DNA of 33,604 nt from Lachnospiraceae bacterium (GCA_900766925.1 CAAFXG010000066.1:1-33604), one strand, 5' to 3'. Counted from the first letter of the stretch, positions 24,318 to 33,185 are shown. Translations and numbers: made by a program. Notes: generated by a model not told the origin, from the sequence alone.

Positions 24318-26567
24318 TTATTCCTTTCTCATGCAACACTCATATGCTTTGATTTTTTTGACTTCCAAAGTTCCAAATCCTATAGCCGCAGCTGCTGTCA
24401 CCATCAAAATAATGAAAATTAGAAGCACCTGCTCCCAGCGAATCACAAAATGAAATCCATATGCCCCAAAGGATTTTAAAATCTGCCCGCAGATACTTTC
24501 ACCAAGGATATTCCCTAATAGCACTCCGGTAAGCATGCCTACCGTCACCGGAATAAAACCATTGATGAAATACGCTCTCCGTATACAGTCGTCGCGAAAG
24601 CCTAAAGCCTTTTGAAGCGAAATACAGTACCTCTTTTTTTCAATCAGCAGCCTCATAAAAAGCATCACCACAATAACAATAATCAGTAAAGCAATTCCTA
24701 TTGCCACAAGCTTTGCCATTTCAATCTGCTTAATCGTCGGTCCATAGGTTCCCTGCACGTAGTCACCAATATCTACAATGTCTACACCATACCGGCTGTA
24801 TTTTTTCATCCACTGCTCCGTAGATATATCATCCTTTAAGGCTACATATACAATGCTCCACATAACTCGGACATCTGCATTTCCACCGGAGGAAAGGTCC
24901 ATAACCTTCGCTGTTTTTCCACCATTTGTAATATCCGAATATATACCACACACCACAGCAGGGCTTGACTTACCATCATATGCAAGCTCCAACATATCAC
25001 CAACATGAAGACCCAAATCCTCTGCCTGTAAGCTGGATAGTGCAATTTCACCCTCTTTTTCCGGTTGTTTTCCCTCCGCATACTTTACAGGGAACACAGA
25101 ATGATTTCCTGTTTCCACAATAAGATTAACCTGTGAGCCATCTGACAAAATGGCAGGGCAAGACACTGTTTTTAACGCCACATACTTTAAAACATCGGAA
25201 TCATTACCCAATTCCTTCAAAAGCTTCTCTGTTATCCCTCCGATATCTTCCGATTGTCTCACATCCATCCTAATCCCGGCATTTCCAATACCCATATAGG
25301 TGACAAATTGCGGCGAAGAAATTGTACTGTATAGATTCTGTGGAATCAGTGTTAAAGCCATACAAGCCACTACTACCAGACCAATTATCACATACTGACT
25401 TCTCTCCTTCTTTTTTCCTTTTGTCTGAACCGAAAATAATGCCTCCAGTGTGGACATTTTCTCAATTTTCTTTAAAACATGCCTTATGAAAAGAATAATT
25501 ACTGTCTGAACCATTATACATGCAAGAAATGTTATGGCAACAGACAACAAACCCTTGTCGGACACACCATATAGCTCTCTTAGCTTTCCTGAAAGCGGTC
25601 TCTCTAATAGCCCGGCACCCAAAAGCCCCAACACTGCACCAACAAATGAAAACAAAATATACTTTGATAAATATAAAAAACAAATATGTTTGTTTTCGAT
25701 TCCCAATGCTTTCAGCATCCCCACTTCTTTCCTATCCTGTTCTACTCCAAGGGCGGTGATAAAACGAATACAAATCAGAGAAATCAACAACACTCCAATA
25801 CCAACCAGAAAAATCACCAAAATCATAATTCCATCTGATAAGGCATTCATCATTCGTATCAATGGTTTCGTTATAGCCGGACCGTTGGCATACAAACCCG
25901 CTTTTCCATAATCTGCCGCAAAAGAATCAGTATCTGTATTCTCCTTTAAGAGGAATTCAATTAAATATTCCTCCTCTCCCAGTTTTTTTATCCGTTCATA
26001 GTCTGTTTTACTGACCAGAAACCTTTTGGAGGATGCCATCATGGAACTCATCTGCGAATCTCTTATAAAACCTGCAACAATCAATTCTTCATTTTCAATC
26101 TGCATTTTGTCACCTATGTTCAGGTCATACATAGAGCGATAACACACCGGTACATAGACTTCTCCCTCCTTTACCGCAGGACAGACATTGTTCATATCCA
26201 ACAGATAATCAAAGGCATCATTTTGCACACATAGTCCATTGTCCTGAGTGCTGTCAGCAAGACTACTGTTTCCAAGTATCACGGAACTGTTTTCAAGATT
26301 TAAAAAGGAACAAATTTGCCACCTCTCAATCTCCGGATGTTCTTCGGCAAACGCTTTTATCTCCTCAGTTTGTATGGAACCTGCATGCATTTGCAGGTAA
26401 TCCGGAGTCACACCCTTCTCCATCAGACCATCTACGGAGTCAAGCAACCCCACAAACAAAGCTGCCGCCAATGCAATAAACAGTGACGAAGCCGCCATAA
26501 AAATAACCGTAGAGAAAGACAAAAGCTTATGATTTCTTATATCATTCCATAAAAGTCTTCCTAACAT
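24318..26567 (-). CDS. FtsX-like ABC transporter permease
   Basis: A 749-residue permease with an N-terminal membrane helix, a large extracellular MacB-like domain, a three-helix FtsX block around residues 240-350, a second extracellular domain and a second FtsX block at the C-terminus (from about 620). This two-block, roughly 750-800 residue layout is typical of peptide-related transporters in Firmicutes. ATG at 26567 has GGGGGAG and overlaps the MFS stop by 7 bp. It is followed at once by its ATPase. Substrate not deducible. Confidence 0.9.
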   Translation of the reverse strand: MLGRLLWNDIRNHKLLSFSTVIFMAASSLFIALAAALFVGLLDSVDGLMEKGVTPDYLQMHAGSIQTEEIKAFAEEHPEIERWQICSFLNLENSSVILGNSSLADSTQDNGLCVQNDAFDYLLDMNNVCPAVKEGEVYVPVCYRSMYDLNIGDKMQIENEELIVAGFIRDSQMSSMMASSKRFLVSKTDYERIKKLGEEEYLIEFLLKENTDTDSFAADYGKAGLYANGPAITKPLIRMMNALSDGIMILVIFLVGIGVLLISLICIRFITALGVEQDRKEVGMLKALGIENKHICFLYLSKYILFSFVGAVLGLLGAGLLERPLSGKLRELYGVSDKGLLSVAITFLACIMVQTVIILFIRHVLKKIEKMSTLEALFSVQTKGKKKERSQYVIIGLVVVACMALTLIPQNLYSTISSPQFVTYMGIGNAGIRMDVRQSEDIGGITEKLLKELGNDSDVLKYVALKTVSCPAILSDGSQVNLIVETGNHSVFPVKYAEGKQPEKEGEIALSSLQAEDLGLHVGDMLELAYDGKSSPAVVCGIYSDITNGGKTAKVMDLSSGGNADVRVMWSIVYVALKDDISTEQWMKKYSRYGVDIVDIGDYVQGTYGPTIKQIEMAKLVAIGIALLIIVIVVMLFMRLLIEKKRYCISLQKALGFRDDCIRRAYFINGFIPVTVGMLTGVLLGNILGESICGQILKSFGAYGFHFVIRWEQVLLIFIILMVTAAAAIGFGTLEVKKIKAYECCMRKE

Positions 26568-27232
26568 TTCTCTTCTCCCCCACTTCTTTTCTCTTCAAGA
26601 AACCTTATTTCTTTCATAAACTGAATGCTCACCGATACAATCACCAGAGCTACACCTGCAAAAGAGATTACCATACCGGCTCCTCTTCCTACACTTATTC
26701 CACCACATTTTGCTATCCAGTCAGCAAAGATTCCGCTACATCCATATGCAATGACATATCCGATCTGTGACAGGAACCCGACGATTCCCCAGACACGCCC
26801 CTGCAATTCTGTCGGTGTATTTGTTCTTACCAGAAAATCCAGGCAGTTATTTGCAAAAGGCAACATCAGAAAAGAAACAAAGCCTGAAAGTGTAATAAAT
26901 ACAGATACAAATACTCCAATACAAATCTGAACCAGAGAAGTCTCTCCCCTCATCATGCAGATTAATATATATAGCACCCCTATCCCGGACAATCCATCTC
27001 CTATCATCATAAGAAGTCTCCTGTCATGCCGGTCTGCCAGTACGCCTGCCGGAACGCTAAGCAACAGTGTTGGAAGAAATCCCAACAGGGTAACAAGTGC
27101 CATTCCCGCTGCACTTCCCGTTTTTTCAAAAACATAAACACCAAGTCCAAAGCTGGTAAGCCCTCCTCCTATGGCAGATATCAATTGACCCATCCACAGT
27201 AATAAAAATTTTCTAAAATTTGATTTTCTCAT
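26561..27232 (-). pseudogene. Internally deleted MFS multidrug transporter (in-frame remnant)
   Basis: 223 residues, against about 400-420 for this drug-efflux MFS type. Residues 1-110 are the family N-terminus (FRKFLLLWMGQLISAIGGGL, loop GVLADRHDRR). From about residue 112 the sequence is the family C-terminus: FVSFLMLPFANNCLDFLVRT, then ELQGRVWGIVGFLSQIGYV and the SVGRGAGMVIS segment. The middle (helices about 4 to 8) is missing, with the join near position 26890. The frame stays open, so a six- to seven-helix protein could be made but is unlikely to transport. ATG at 27232 with GAGGAGG is intact, and the gene may persist because it leads the TetR-controlled operon and couples translation to the permease. 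Confidence 0.75.
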
Positions 27233-27253
27233 TCAAGCCCTCCTCTTAGGCAT

Positions 27254-27272
27254 AACCGACAGATTGTCGGTT
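27254..27272. promoter_or_regulatory. TetR operator, copy 1 (MFS-ABC operon)
   Basis: A perfect 8-3-8 palindrome, AACCGACA-GAT-TGTCGGTT, 22 bp upstream of the MFS start codon, where a bound repressor would block transcription. A close copy precedes the tetR gene at 27964-27982. Confidence 0.8.
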
Positions 27273-27287
27273 GCGCTTTAAAAATAT

Positions 27288-27315
27288 AGTAACTATCCCA
27301 AACAGAATAGTTACT
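27288..27315 (-). terminator. Terminator behind tetR
   Basis: Perfect 9-bp stem AGTAACTAT / ATAGTTACT with a 10-base loop, followed on the minus strand by ATATTTTT. It begins five bases after the tetR stop codon. The T run is interrupted, so some read-through into the MFS-ABC operon is possible. Confidence 0.6.
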
Positions 27316-27320
27316 GAATT

Positions 27321-27953
27321 TTATTTTCTATAGAACATTGGAAGCATGGTTTCAAGCAGACTTCCTTTTTCCATATGAAGTAAAATTTCCACATTACTGA
27401 TAAAAGCAAGAACCTTTCTCTCTTTCACATCATCAGAATACACTATGGATTCATCAAATACAGAATTGGAATACAAAAGGAGCATCTGTATGGTATCCTC
27501 CGGGTAATCCGTCTGCATCAGATTCCGGGAAATTCCATCCTCTATAATCTTGACAAACAACGGTACCAATTGACTTAAGAGTTTTTCCTGCATCTTTGCA
27601 TGCATTAAAGCATTCTGTGGTTTATGAACCTGTTCTAAAATCATATCACCGGTTTTTGTATCCACATTAGCGGCAAGCACTGTTTTGGTGAGTCTTTCCA
27701 AAACCGGCATAGATTCATTAAGTGCGATATTCTCTGCCTTTCTTATGATATCATCCAAAATTCTGTCAATCATTGCATCTAAAATATCTTCTTTGTTTTT
27801 GAAATGATAATATAGCGTTCCCCTGGCTATTCCAATCTCCGCAAGAATATCATTTGTGCTGGTATTGTCATACCCCTGTGTACAAAACAATCTTTCTGCA
27901 ACGTCCAATATCTCATTTCTTCGTTCGGCAGCTTCTTTTACAACTCGCATCAT
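27321..27953 (-). CDS. TetR/AcrR-family transcriptional repressor
   Basis: A 210-residue repressor. The N-terminal helix-turn-helix is clear: RNEILDVAERLFCTQGYDNT, then DILAEIGIARGTLYYHFKNK. The C-terminal ligand domain is not assignable. Two adjacent ATG codons (27953 and 27950) are both possible; GAGGGG is closer to ideal spacing from the second. It is immediately upstream of the MFS-FtsX-ATPase operon in the same direction, and near-identical palindromes lie in front of both, so it very probably represses itself and the operon and is released by the transported compound or a related one. Confidence 0.93.
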   Translation of the reverse strand: MMRVVKEAAERRNEILDVAERLFCTQGYDNTSTNDILAEIGIARGTLYYHFKNKEDILDAMIDRILDDIIRKAENIALNESMPVLERLTKTVLAANVDTKTGDMILEQVHKPQNALMHAKMQEKLLSQLVPLFVKIIEDGISRNLMQTDYPEDTIQMLLLYSNSVFDESIVYSDDVKERKVLAFISNVEILLHMEKGSLLETMLPMFYRK

Positions 27954-27963
27954 TTTCCCCTCT

Positions 27964-27982
27964 TACCGACAGGTTGTCTATA
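27964..27982. promoter_or_regulatory. TetR operator, copy 2 (tetR autoregulation)
   Basis: TACCGACAGGTTGTCTATA, matching the 27254-27272 palindrome through ACCGACAG-N-TTGTC, with an imperfect right half. It ends 10 bp before the tetR start codons, consistent with autorepression at lower affinity. Confidence 0.7.
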
Positions 27983-28077
27983 AATAAAATATCACATTTA
28001 TTAATATCCGTAAAGAGTTTGATTTCCATGTCAGCTGCAAGCCTTTCGAGGATGCTTTCGTAAAGCGAACAGGAAAG

Positions 28078-29088
28078 CTAAAACAACTTATCCTTGGTCA
28101 ACATCTCATCAACTATATCCAGAATCAGATTCAGTTCCTTACGCATCTGCTGTCTGCTTTTCTCAAGAGCACGCCTACTGCACATGGTTCTTTTAATCTC
28201 AAAGGAATCACTTCCATTGTTAATGGTAATATTGGCATTTCTTCCCTTGAATTCTATGTTTGTATAACCGGATGTCATTTTCTCAGCCCTCAAGATACTT
28301 TCCATAAACTGAGGTGTCAGAATATAAAATGCCATCTCCCCATTGTTGCTTTTTATCTCAAAGCGGTTATTGAACTCAACACTCTCAACCTCAATGGTAT
28401 TATCCGTTTTTGAAATACCAATTACATCTGCTGCTCCGCTAAATATATTAGACAGGAAGTTCTTTTCCTTGCGTGGCTCCTTCCTTTCTTTAATTCGCAG
28501 ATAGCCTTCCATCTCCTTGGGCATCTCCAAATTAATAAGAGAACCCTTGAAAACAGTCCGATATTTTGTTTTTTTGTGACCATCTTTATCTCTGTCCTGA
28601 TATTCTCTTTCAAGCTCCAAATCACAATATACAAACGGAACTCCCCGATATGTTCCCTTTACATAATCCGAGCCGTTCATACGGTCATATTTAGGCAGAA
28701 TCATACACCTATCTATAAAGCCGGAATTAATCCACTTATCCGGTGAATATTGGCTGATTTCAACCCTCTCAGCAATAATGTCACGGGTTATATTTTCTCC
28801 CACATATATTTTGAATTTCTTTTCAAGCTTTTTATTAAGCTTCGCAAGAATAAATTCCACAGGGATAGCTGCAATACCAATAATCAGAAGAGGTAAATAT
28901 CCTGCATCGCCGCCTGCAACCACAAAAAGAAATCCAACAGGAAGCCCGATTATAATCATTATAAAATCCAACGGAATTATAAGATTAAACATTCCCAGAC
29001 CAAGCTGGTAACGCCTTACTCCTCTTACAACTTCACTATCATCCGGTTTAGCTTTCCCGCCCATAGGCTTTGAATCTGTATTGTTCAT
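28078..29088 (-). CDS. DUF3137-like membrane protein of unknown function
   Basis: A 336-residue protein. Residues about 28-75 carry two hydrophobic helices (LGMFNLIIPLDFIMIIIGL and the following LPLLIIGIAAIPVEFIL); the remainder is soluble, with a segment GVPFVYCDLELEREYQDRD and the later FKGSLINLEMP typical of DUF3137 proteins. No enzymatic motif is visible. The ATG at 29088 (MNNTDSKPMGG) has GGGAGGAG; the longer frame to 29163 has no site. It stands alone between the tetR upstream region and a long inverted repeat. Confidence 0.7.
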   Translation of the reverse strand: MNNTDSKPMGGKAKPDDSEVVRGVRRYQLGLGMFNLIIPLDFIMIIIGLPVGFLFVVAGGDAGYLPLLIIGIAAIPVEFILAKLNKKLEKKFKIYVGENITRDIIAERVEISQYSPDKWINSGFIDRCMILPKYDRMNGSDYVKGTYRGVPFVYCDLELEREYQDRDKDGHKKTKYRTVFKGSLINLEMPKEMEGYLRIKERKEPRKEKNFLSNIFSGAADVIGISKTDNTIEVESVEFNNRFEIKSNNGEMAFYILTPQFMESILRAEKMTSGYTNIEFKGRNANITINNGSDSFEIKRTMCSRRALEKSRQQMRKELNLILDIVDEMLTKDKLF

Positions 29089-29204
29089 AGAATTTCTCCT
29101 CCCGTTTATCCAAATATTTATTCCCGGTGTATAAATGGCTGTATAATCCGTAGCAAGCGACATTTTTGTATATTCCCAGTATATCCATCAAATATTATGT
29201 TTTC

Positions 29205-29257
29205 AAGCTTCTAAAAGATATTTTGGTTAATTTTTTCCAAAATATCTTTAGAAGCTT
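29205..29257. repeat. Inverted repeat upstream of the DUF3137-like gene
   Basis: Arms AAGCTTCTAAAAGATATTTTG and its near-complement at 29237-29257 pair over about 21 bp with one bulged A and a 10-base T-rich loop. The 29089-29361 gap otherwise holds only a terminator at 29313-29342. The role could be a transcript barrier or a small mobile palindrome. Confidence 0.6.
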
Positions 29258-29312
29258 TTACCAAATTATTAAAAAATTGTATTGACTTATGCATAAAATG
29301 GTGTAAAGCCAT

Positions 29313-29342
29313 CAAAAAAGAGCGGTACAACAACCACTCTTT
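29313..29342 (-). terminator. Terminator behind the alpha/beta hydrolase
   Basis: Minus-strand stem AAAGAGTGGT / ACCGCTCTTT (one G-U pair), loop TGTTGT, then a run of T. It starts about 20 bases after the hydrolase stop. Confidence 0.8.
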
Positions 29343-29361
29343 AATTTTTATATTATATTAT

Positions 29362-30114
29362 TTAATTATCATACAACTTATTATTCTTAATATACTCCAG
29401 ACAATAATTAGTCACCTCATATCGCTCCATACCTTCAAAACCATGACCTGCATTATGTATAATCTTCATAGTTGCCTTTGGATATGTCGAAAATGCCTTT
29501 TCAGAATAACTGATTGGAACTATTTTATCAGCATCGCCATGAATAATAAGAACCTCTTTGGAATACCTTGGTATCTCATTATATATATCAACAGAAACCG
29601 CATCACGATTATAAACTGCCCCCACGCAGATATCAAAGATTGTTGATGGACAAGCTACGCCGTCTATAATATTAGGCTTCGCATTCTCCTCCAATATAAA
29701 GGCAGGATACCACAGAATAAGACCCCTAACCTTATCAGGAATTCTACTTGCTGCAAGAGCAGACACATACCCGCCCTGACTTTCTCCAAGCAAAAAGATA
29801 TTGTTATTATCGACCTCTTCCATACTGCTTATTGTATCAATGACTGTAAGCAAGTCTTGTGTTTCAGTTAATACAGACATTTCCATAATATCTCCATCGC
29901 TTTCATTCACCAATGCGCCACCACAAAAATCGAAAAAACACATTCCAATTCCTTCCTTAATATATTCCGGTGCATAATGAATAAGCTCTCGATAATTACT
30001 ATTAAATCCATGAGACACCACAACTATCGTAGCTTTCTTAACTCCATCAGGTACATACAACACCCCTCTTATGGTTTTACCATCTGCTTTTTTAATTGAT
30101 AATTTTCTTTCCAT
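29362..30114 (-). CDS. Alpha/beta hydrolase (serine esterase-like)
   Basis: A 250-residue single-domain hydrolase. The nucleophile elbow is GESQGG, the acid is the Asp in IIHGDADKIVP, and the base is the His in NAGHGF; the oxyanion segment VVSHGFNSNYRE is also present. This set resembles feruloyl/cinnamoyl esterase-like and peptidase S9-like hydrolases. The ATG at 30114 (MERKLSIKK) is favoured, although its GGGAG site is about 12 bases away; an in-frame TTG at 30144 has no site. No signal peptide is seen, so it is cytoplasmic. Neighbouring AbiH is separated by 64 bp. Substrate unknown. Confidence 0.88.
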   Translation of the reverse strand: MERKLSIKKADGKTIRGVLYVPDGVKKATIVVVSHGFNSNYRELIHYAPEYIKEGIGMCFFDFCGGALVNESDGDIMEMSVLTETQDLLTVIDTISSMEEVDNNNIFLLGESQGGYVSALAASRIPDKVRGLILWYPAFILEENAKPNIIDGVACPSTIFDICVGAVYNRDAVSVDIYNEIPRYSKEVLIIHGDADKIVPISYSEKAFSTYPKATMKIIHNAGHGFEGMERYEVTNYCLEYIKNNKLYDN

Positions 30115-30178
30115 TGCTATATGTCTACTCCCATAATTTTTCAATCAAATAAAAACTTTAATGTATTAGTCTTCTTTC

Positions 30179-31192
30179 CTAATATTCTTCTACAAAAATA
30201 CATTCCTCGCTAATTCCCCAAAGCTCAACCAGTGTTTTCTTTTTTCTTCGTATTTCCTCCTCATTTTCTTCAGAATATTTAAACAAATTTATTCTTTTAA
30301 TGCTATTTGACTCACCCAAAGTTCTGAGATATGGCAAATCCGATTCTAATCCATGACCAGCTATAACAATTTCTTCTACATATTTAAAATCATATGGCTC
30401 AGCTGACCCATGAAAATTATTGTACTCTGCAAATTCACGAACTATAACGGACATTCCCTTTGTATCATAACTTCCATCTTCTAATAATGGAAGATTATAC
30501 TCACCTCTTGATGAAAATAATGTGTCAATATGATGCATTATTTCATTCGTTATCTCTTCGCTAATTTCCAGACTTTTACTATGTACAAATCTAACAAATT
30601 CCAAATATTCTTTCTTAACCGCTTTTGAATACCTTAAATATTCACCAGATTGTAAACAAGAAGTAGTTCCATCGGCAAACCCTAAAATAATACATTCATC
30701 ATCAGTCATACATCCGTGAACATAATAATAATTATTTGTGTACAATTTCACAGTGTCAGTATAGTTAAACGAAATAAATAAAGTATCGTCATTAACATAC
30801 TTTTGAATACTACTTTTCAAATTAACCTTTACTGATTCTTCATTATTGAAATATTCATCCTTTAAATATTCAAACAGTTGTTTTTCTACCTTAGAAAATA
30901 CTGAGTTTGCATATTCAATTATATTAGTTTCATTTCCATTAAAATGGAAATCCATATATAAATTTCTCACAATACTTTCAAAATTTTTTTCAAAAGCGTA
31001 CCATGTTTGAGGTTCTCTATCTACCGTACCGTCTTCATATATACCCATTGTATTCATTAATTCATCATATTCTTGTATTGCTGATATCGGCTCACTTTTA
31101 CATTTATTAACAAACTCCATATAAGATGTTTTTAAATCATGAGCCATATCAAATCCATTTCCAACTATTACAATTCTCCTTATATCATTCAT
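30179..31192 (-). CDS. AbiH-family protein, probable phage abortive-infection factor
   Basis: A 337-residue protein starting MNDIRRIVIVGNGFDMAHDL. The IVGNGFDxAHxLKTSYxxF opening is the hallmark of the AbiH family, first found as a lactococcal plasmid abortive-infection gene. A central FISFNYTDTVKLY and a distal IVIAGHGLESDLPYL segment also fit the family pattern. The mechanism is not established. The ATG at 31192 has TAGGAG 10 bases upstream; a longer frame to 31240 lacks a site. Low GC relative to neighbours and flanking small ORF, terminator and IS200 remnant suggest an acquired defence island. Confidence 0.82.
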   Translation of the reverse strand: MNDIRRIVIVGNGFDMAHDLKTSYMEFVNKCKSEPISAIQEYDELMNTMGIYEDGTVDREPQTWYAFEKNFESIVRNLYMDFHFNGNETNIIEYANSVFSKVEKQLFEYLKDEYFNNEESVKVNLKSSIQKYVNDDTLFISFNYTDTVKLYTNNYYYVHGCMTDDECIILGFADGTTSCLQSGEYLRYSKAVKKEYLEFVRFVHSKSLEISEEITNEIMHHIDTLFSSRGEYNLPLLEDGSYDTKGMSVIVREFAEYNNFHGSAEPYDFKYVEEIVIAGHGLESDLPYLRTLGESNSIKRINLFKYSEENEEEIRRKKKTLVELWGISEECIFVEEY

Positions 31193-31299
31193 CACTATTA
31201 TTCTCCTAACAAGCATATAAAATATTAGTAACATCTCCATTATAATCCACTCTTAATACGCTCATCAATTCTAACTATTTTACCTTCCAAAAAAGATAC

Positions 31300-31343
31300 A
31301 AAAAAAGAACACCATTTGACAATACATCAAAGAGTGTTCCTTA
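31300..31343 (-). terminator. Terminator overlapping the end of the 41-residue ORF
   Basis: Minus-strand outer stem GAACAC / GTGTTC and inner stem TTTGA / TCAAA, followed by seven T. It overlaps the last codons and stop of the small ORF at 31327-31452 and shields abiH from it. Confidence 0.7.
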
Positions 31344-31452
31344 ATCTTTTGATTTCTGTTTTCTCAGTGAGCATATTAACCAGCTTAATTACTTTATTGT
31401 AATCATCGACATATAAACTTTCAATTTTGGCTGTTAACTCTGCTTTTCCCAT
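31327..31452 (-). CDS. Small 41-residue protein, possible antitoxin-like fragment
   Basis: ATG at 31452, stop at 31327, after AAGGCGGTG. It begins MGKAELTAKIESLYVDDYNK and continues with VIKLVNMLTEK, an amphipathic helical pattern like the first 30 residues of DUF2281/antitoxin-type proteins. It has its own promoter (TTGATG, 16 bp, TATAAT at 31480-31507) and a terminator overlapping its end, so it is a complete transcription unit. Whether it is a full small protein or the start of a lost antitoxin is unclear. Confidence 0.45.
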   Translation of the reverse strand: MGKAELTAKIESLYVDDYNKVIKLVNMLTEKTEIKRLRNTL

Positions 31453-31479
31453 ATATGCACACCGCCTTCAAATCTACTT

Positions 31480-31507
31480 ATTATACTGCATTTACGAAAA
31501 TCATCAA
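31480..31507 (-). promoter_or_regulatory. Promoter of the 41-residue ORF
   Basis: Minus-strand TTGATG (31507-31502), 16-bp spacer, TATAAT (31485-31480), about 28 bp upstream of the ATG. Confidence 0.55.
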
Positions 31508-31581
31508 ATAATTTTATGGCTTCAGAAACAGCCGCCAAAACATTATCACGTTATGGTGGTTTTTAGTGGGATGTAGCAATA

Positions 31582-32220
31582 TTATTCCACCACTTTCTTT
31601 ATCGGATGTCGAATAACAGTTTTCCATTTCTCCGGTGCAACCTTTCTCGCATCTGACATATAAATTTCATGATGAAGACGTTTATCATTAATATCATTTA
31701 CGTAACCGTTTTCAGCAAGAAATTTATCCATTATGGCTACAGTTTCCGGTTCATCATCGAACGGTCCTATATGCATAATCTGTACACAAAGTCCTTCATC
31801 TATTGTTAAAAATTCAGCACCTGTGCAATCCATCTTTTTCTTTTGGGAAGCAGTCTCAACTGCCCAATCAAAATCAGATTTCGTAACAAAATCAGGAAGC
31901 CTTATTACAGAAATCCAGTTAAAGGTGTTCTTATTACTGTAATCAACACCCTCCACGTCATTCTGCCACCAGAATCCTTCAAGCGGTGGAACTACATACT
32001 CAAAGAATCCTTTGATTTTATGCTCTGTTTTATAACTCATTTTCAAAGTATATGCAATTGCATAAAGCACACCAACCGCCTGCTGATATGCACCGCCCTC
32101 TTCATTAGGATTTCCTTTGCCTCGAACAGCAATATAATTTGCCTTTGGAACATTTACAATCTCTGGTTTGTTCTTCGGCATATAAAACTCTTTGTATTCT
32201 TTCTTAAAATCAAATGCCAT
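31582..32220 (-). CDS. GyrI-like small-molecule-binding domain protein
   Basis: A 212-residue protein of the GyrI-like/SOUL-type ligand-binding superfamily. It begins MAFDFKKEYKEFYMPKNKPE with KANYIAVRGKGNPNEEGGAYQ, then KGFFEYVVPPLEGFWW and the MHIGPFDDEP motif typical of this subfamily. Members bind hydrophobic or drug-like ligands; some hydrolyse electrophilic cyclopropanes, but no such activity can be inferred here. ATG at 32220 has AAGGAGG. It starts 17 bp after the arsC-type gene and is likely cotranscribed with it. Confidence 0.88.
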   Translation of the reverse strand: MAFDFKKEYKEFYMPKNKPEIVNVPKANYIAVRGKGNPNEEGGAYQQAVGVLYAIAYTLKMSYKTEHKIKGFFEYVVPPLEGFWWQNDVEGVDYSNKNTFNWISVIRLPDFVTKSDFDWAVETASQKKKMDCTGAEFLTIDEGLCVQIMHIGPFDDEPETVAIMDKFLAENGYVNDINDKRLHHEIYMSDARKVAPEKWKTVIRHPIKKVVE

Positions 32221-32236
32221 ATAACTTACCTCCTTA

Positions 32237-32629
32237 TTATAAGTGATTTTTTAATTCAAGTATTTTTTCTTCTATCATTTTAATAATGCCTTTGAATTCA
32301 TCGTCACTCTTTCCAGTTGGGTCATCAAGTCCCCAATTATCATCAAATGCTCTACCTATAAAAGGACACCCTACATTACATCCCATAGATATTGCTATGT
32401 CGGGTTCAGGAATATCCGTAATTAATTTGGAATGCTGTGTCTGCTCCATATCGATTCCATATAGTTCTTTCATAATACGAACAGCATCCTGATTAATCTG
32501 AGATTTTGTTTCTGTGCCCGCAGAATAACTTTCAAATACATCAGAAGCAAAATGCTTTCCAAGAGCTTCTGCAATTTGACTACGACAAGAATTATGGACA
32601 CAGATAAATGCAACTTTCTTTTTATTCAT
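32237..32629 (-). CDS. arsC: Arsenate reductase, low-molecular-weight phosphatase type
   Basis: A 130-residue ArsC of the thioredoxin-coupled type. The P-loop CVHNSCR (Cys10-X5-Arg16) is intact, as are the DP loop near Asp103-Pro104 and the redox cysteine pair in MGCNVGC (84 and 88), so it should reduce arsenate to arsenite by a disulfide cascade. No ArsB/Acr3 efflux pump or ArsR regulator is in the window, unlike usual ars operons. ATG at 32629; the site in front is weak (AGGTGCCC). Followed by the GyrI-like gene. It may act instead as a protein tyrosine phosphatase, but the extra cysteines favour arsenate. Confidence 0.9.
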   Translation of the reverse strand: MNKKKVAFICVHNSCRSQIAEALGKHFASDVFESYSAGTETKSQINQDAVRIMKELYGIDMEQTQHSKLITDIPEPDIAISMGCNVGCPFIGRAFDDNWGLDDPTGKSDDEFKGIIKMIEEKILELKNHL

Positions 32630-32731
32630 AATATGGGCACCTCTTACTTAATAAACTTTGCTTTTTCTTGTATCGTCATATTTTCTCCTGTTCTGATGTC
32701 ACACCAATTTCTCAAAATACATCATATAATT

Positions 32732-33046
32732 TTAGCACCTGAATTCAATGAATAATAACTCCATCTTCAAAGAACATGTGATGCAGCCCCATCCACTTTT
32801 CCCCTTTAGATATCCCATTATTTCAGACACACTATATTTCGGTGGTATTCTCACCAGCATATGAATGTGATCCGAACATGCCTCTGCTTCTATTATCTCT
32901 ATTCCTTTTCTTTTGCACAACTCACTCAAAATGTGCGCTATATCAGCTCGTATTTGCTGATATATTATTTTTCTTCTAAATTTTGGTGCAAATACTATAT
33001 GGTACTTACATTCCCAAGTAGTATGTGATAAACTGTTTTTATCCAT
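32732..33046 (-). pseudogene. tnpA: IS200-type transposase TnpA, C-terminally truncated
   Basis: Residues 1-84 are a clear Y1 HUH transposase: KYHIVFAPKFRRKIIY, CKRKGIEIIEAEACSDHIH with the metal-binding HIH at 60-62, and IPPKYSVSEIMGYLKGKS. After GYLKGKS the family continues for about 60 residues ending with the catalytic Tyr helix; here 20 unrelated residues follow and the frame stops, so the catalytic Tyr is gone and the gene is dead. ATG at 33046 with AAAGGAGG is intact. The element's end hairpin survives upstream (33145-33161); the other end is lost. Confidence 0.85.
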
Positions 33047-33144
33047 TTGGATACCTCCTTTGTATAATCTAGTGCGGTTGGCGAACCTGCACTCATTATA
33101 ACACTGGAGGTTTTTTTACTTGAAGCTAAAGCTGATTGGGGACA

Positions 33145-33161
33145 CACCTGCATAGCAGGTG
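33145..33161. mobile_element. IS200 end hairpin
   Basis: A perfect 7-bp stem CACCTGC / GCAGGTG with a three-base loop (ATA), 99 bp upstream of tnpA. IS200/IS605 elements carry such subterminal hairpins for TnpA recognition; this should be the end upstream of tnpA. Confidence 0.55.
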
Positions 33162-33185
33162 GTTTATTTTTATTGCTAATACAAC

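Noticed and set aside
31450..31560. Minus-strand frame upstream of the 41-residue ORF with a protein-like composition (AAVSEAIKLFDDF).
   Set aside because: It has no good start codon or RBS, overlaps the promoter of the small ORF, and is bounded by stops after about 38 codons. It may be a remnant but cannot be supported.
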